This document shows, piece after piece, positions 13,381 through 13,499 of a stretch of 13,499 bases of DNA (its first letter is position 1; every line of letters starts with the position of its first letter). The position numbers were made by a program, and so were the translations under genes. This stretch comes from Thiobacillaceae bacterium. Its GTDB lineage: Bacteria > Pseudomonadota > Gammaproteobacteria > Burkholderiales > Thiobacillaceae. The stretch spans positions 1-13,499 of the forward strand of contig JAHENE010000027.1 of the NCBI GenBank assembly GCA_024643305.1, written 5' to 3'. The notes below the pieces were generated by a model. That model had not been told where the DNA came from. It saw nothing but the letters and a program-made list of their open reading frames with translations, and searched no databases.

Positions 13381-13499
13381 GACTCTACGACTCCCGCAAG
13401 CGCATCATGGTCACCGGCGGCGCCGGCTTTCTGGGTTCGCACCTGTGCGACAAGCTGCTGGAGCAGGGCCACGACGTGCTGTGCGTGGACAACCTCTTC
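13377..13499 (+). CDS. NAD-dependent SDR, UDP-glucuronate decarboxylase-like, 5' end only
   Basis: Forty-one codons are visible from the ATG overlapping the previous stop to the window edge. They contain the Rossmann signature [20 protein letters not shown] followed by [10 protein letters not shown], which is the typical opening of UDP-glucuronate decarboxylases (UXS, making UDP-xylose) and of close UDP-sugar epimerases. The catalytic Ser/Tyr-x3-Lys residues are outside the window, so the exact reaction cannot be confirmed. Pairing with the EPS-type regulator supports a role in polysaccharide precursor supply. Confidence 0.85.
   Translation, partial: MRLYDSRKRIMVTGGAGFLGSHLCDKLLEQGHDVLCVDNLF

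Overview
The window looks like the chromosome of a Gram-negative betaproteobacterium, most likely in or near the Nitrosomonadales. This rests on moderately high GC, the purE-purK pair, PsiE and YdcH-type proteins, and a MarR-type regulator of the exopolysaccharide (EPS)-associated family next to a UDP-glucuronate decarboxylase. The placement comes from gene content and general resemblance, not from a database search. No tRNA, rRNA, CRISPR, IS element or phage gene cluster was seen, and no gene-free stretch exceeds about 100 bases.

Left edge (1-1763): the 5' part of an RsmB/NOP-type RNA m5C methyltransferase runs leftward off the window. A small unknown protein diverges from it. A leftward pair, ydcH-like then psiE, meets that protein tail to tail. 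Rightward from 1822, purE, purK and manC are packed tightly; purK and manC overlap by ATGA.

Centre (about 4865-12891): directly behind manC, on the same strand, lies a complete lasso-peptide (RiPP) biosynthetic cluster. Its order is NTP_transf_5-type nucleotidyltransferase, ABC exporter, B1 (PqqD-like leader-binding protein), B2 (transglutaminase-like leader peptidase), a PRMT-like methyltransferase, lasso cyclase C (asparagine-synthetase-like), precursor, and HPr-kinase-like peptide kinase. The expected chemistry is: B1 binds the leader and presents it to B2, which cuts it; C adenylates an Asp side chain and closes a macrolactam to the new N terminus; kinase, methyltransferase and possibly the nucleotidyltransferase decorate the product; the ABC protein exports it.

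The most unusual element is the precursor (11541-11933). It has a textbook lasso leader (Tyr -17, Pro -14, Leu -12, Thr -2), a short Gly/Ala-rich segment, and then a Peptidase S74 (tail-spike intramolecular chaperone/autoprotease) domain in one 130-residue protein. The S74 self-cleavage motif (Ser-Asp with Lys at +5) sits exactly where cleavage would free a 16-residue core, ATGSVNGDAGQGMMPS, with an Ala1-Asp8 ring register. The free C-terminal Ser matches what the paeninodin-type kinase is known to phosphorylate. I propose, as inference, a lasso system whose C terminus is set by a fused self-cleaving domain.

Right edge (12892-13499): a promoter-like site drives a small winged-helix EPS-associated regulator, which overlaps by ATGA with the start of a UDP-glucuronate decarboxylase-like gene that runs off the window. 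The lasso cluster thus sits between manC and what is probably an exopolysaccharide locus.
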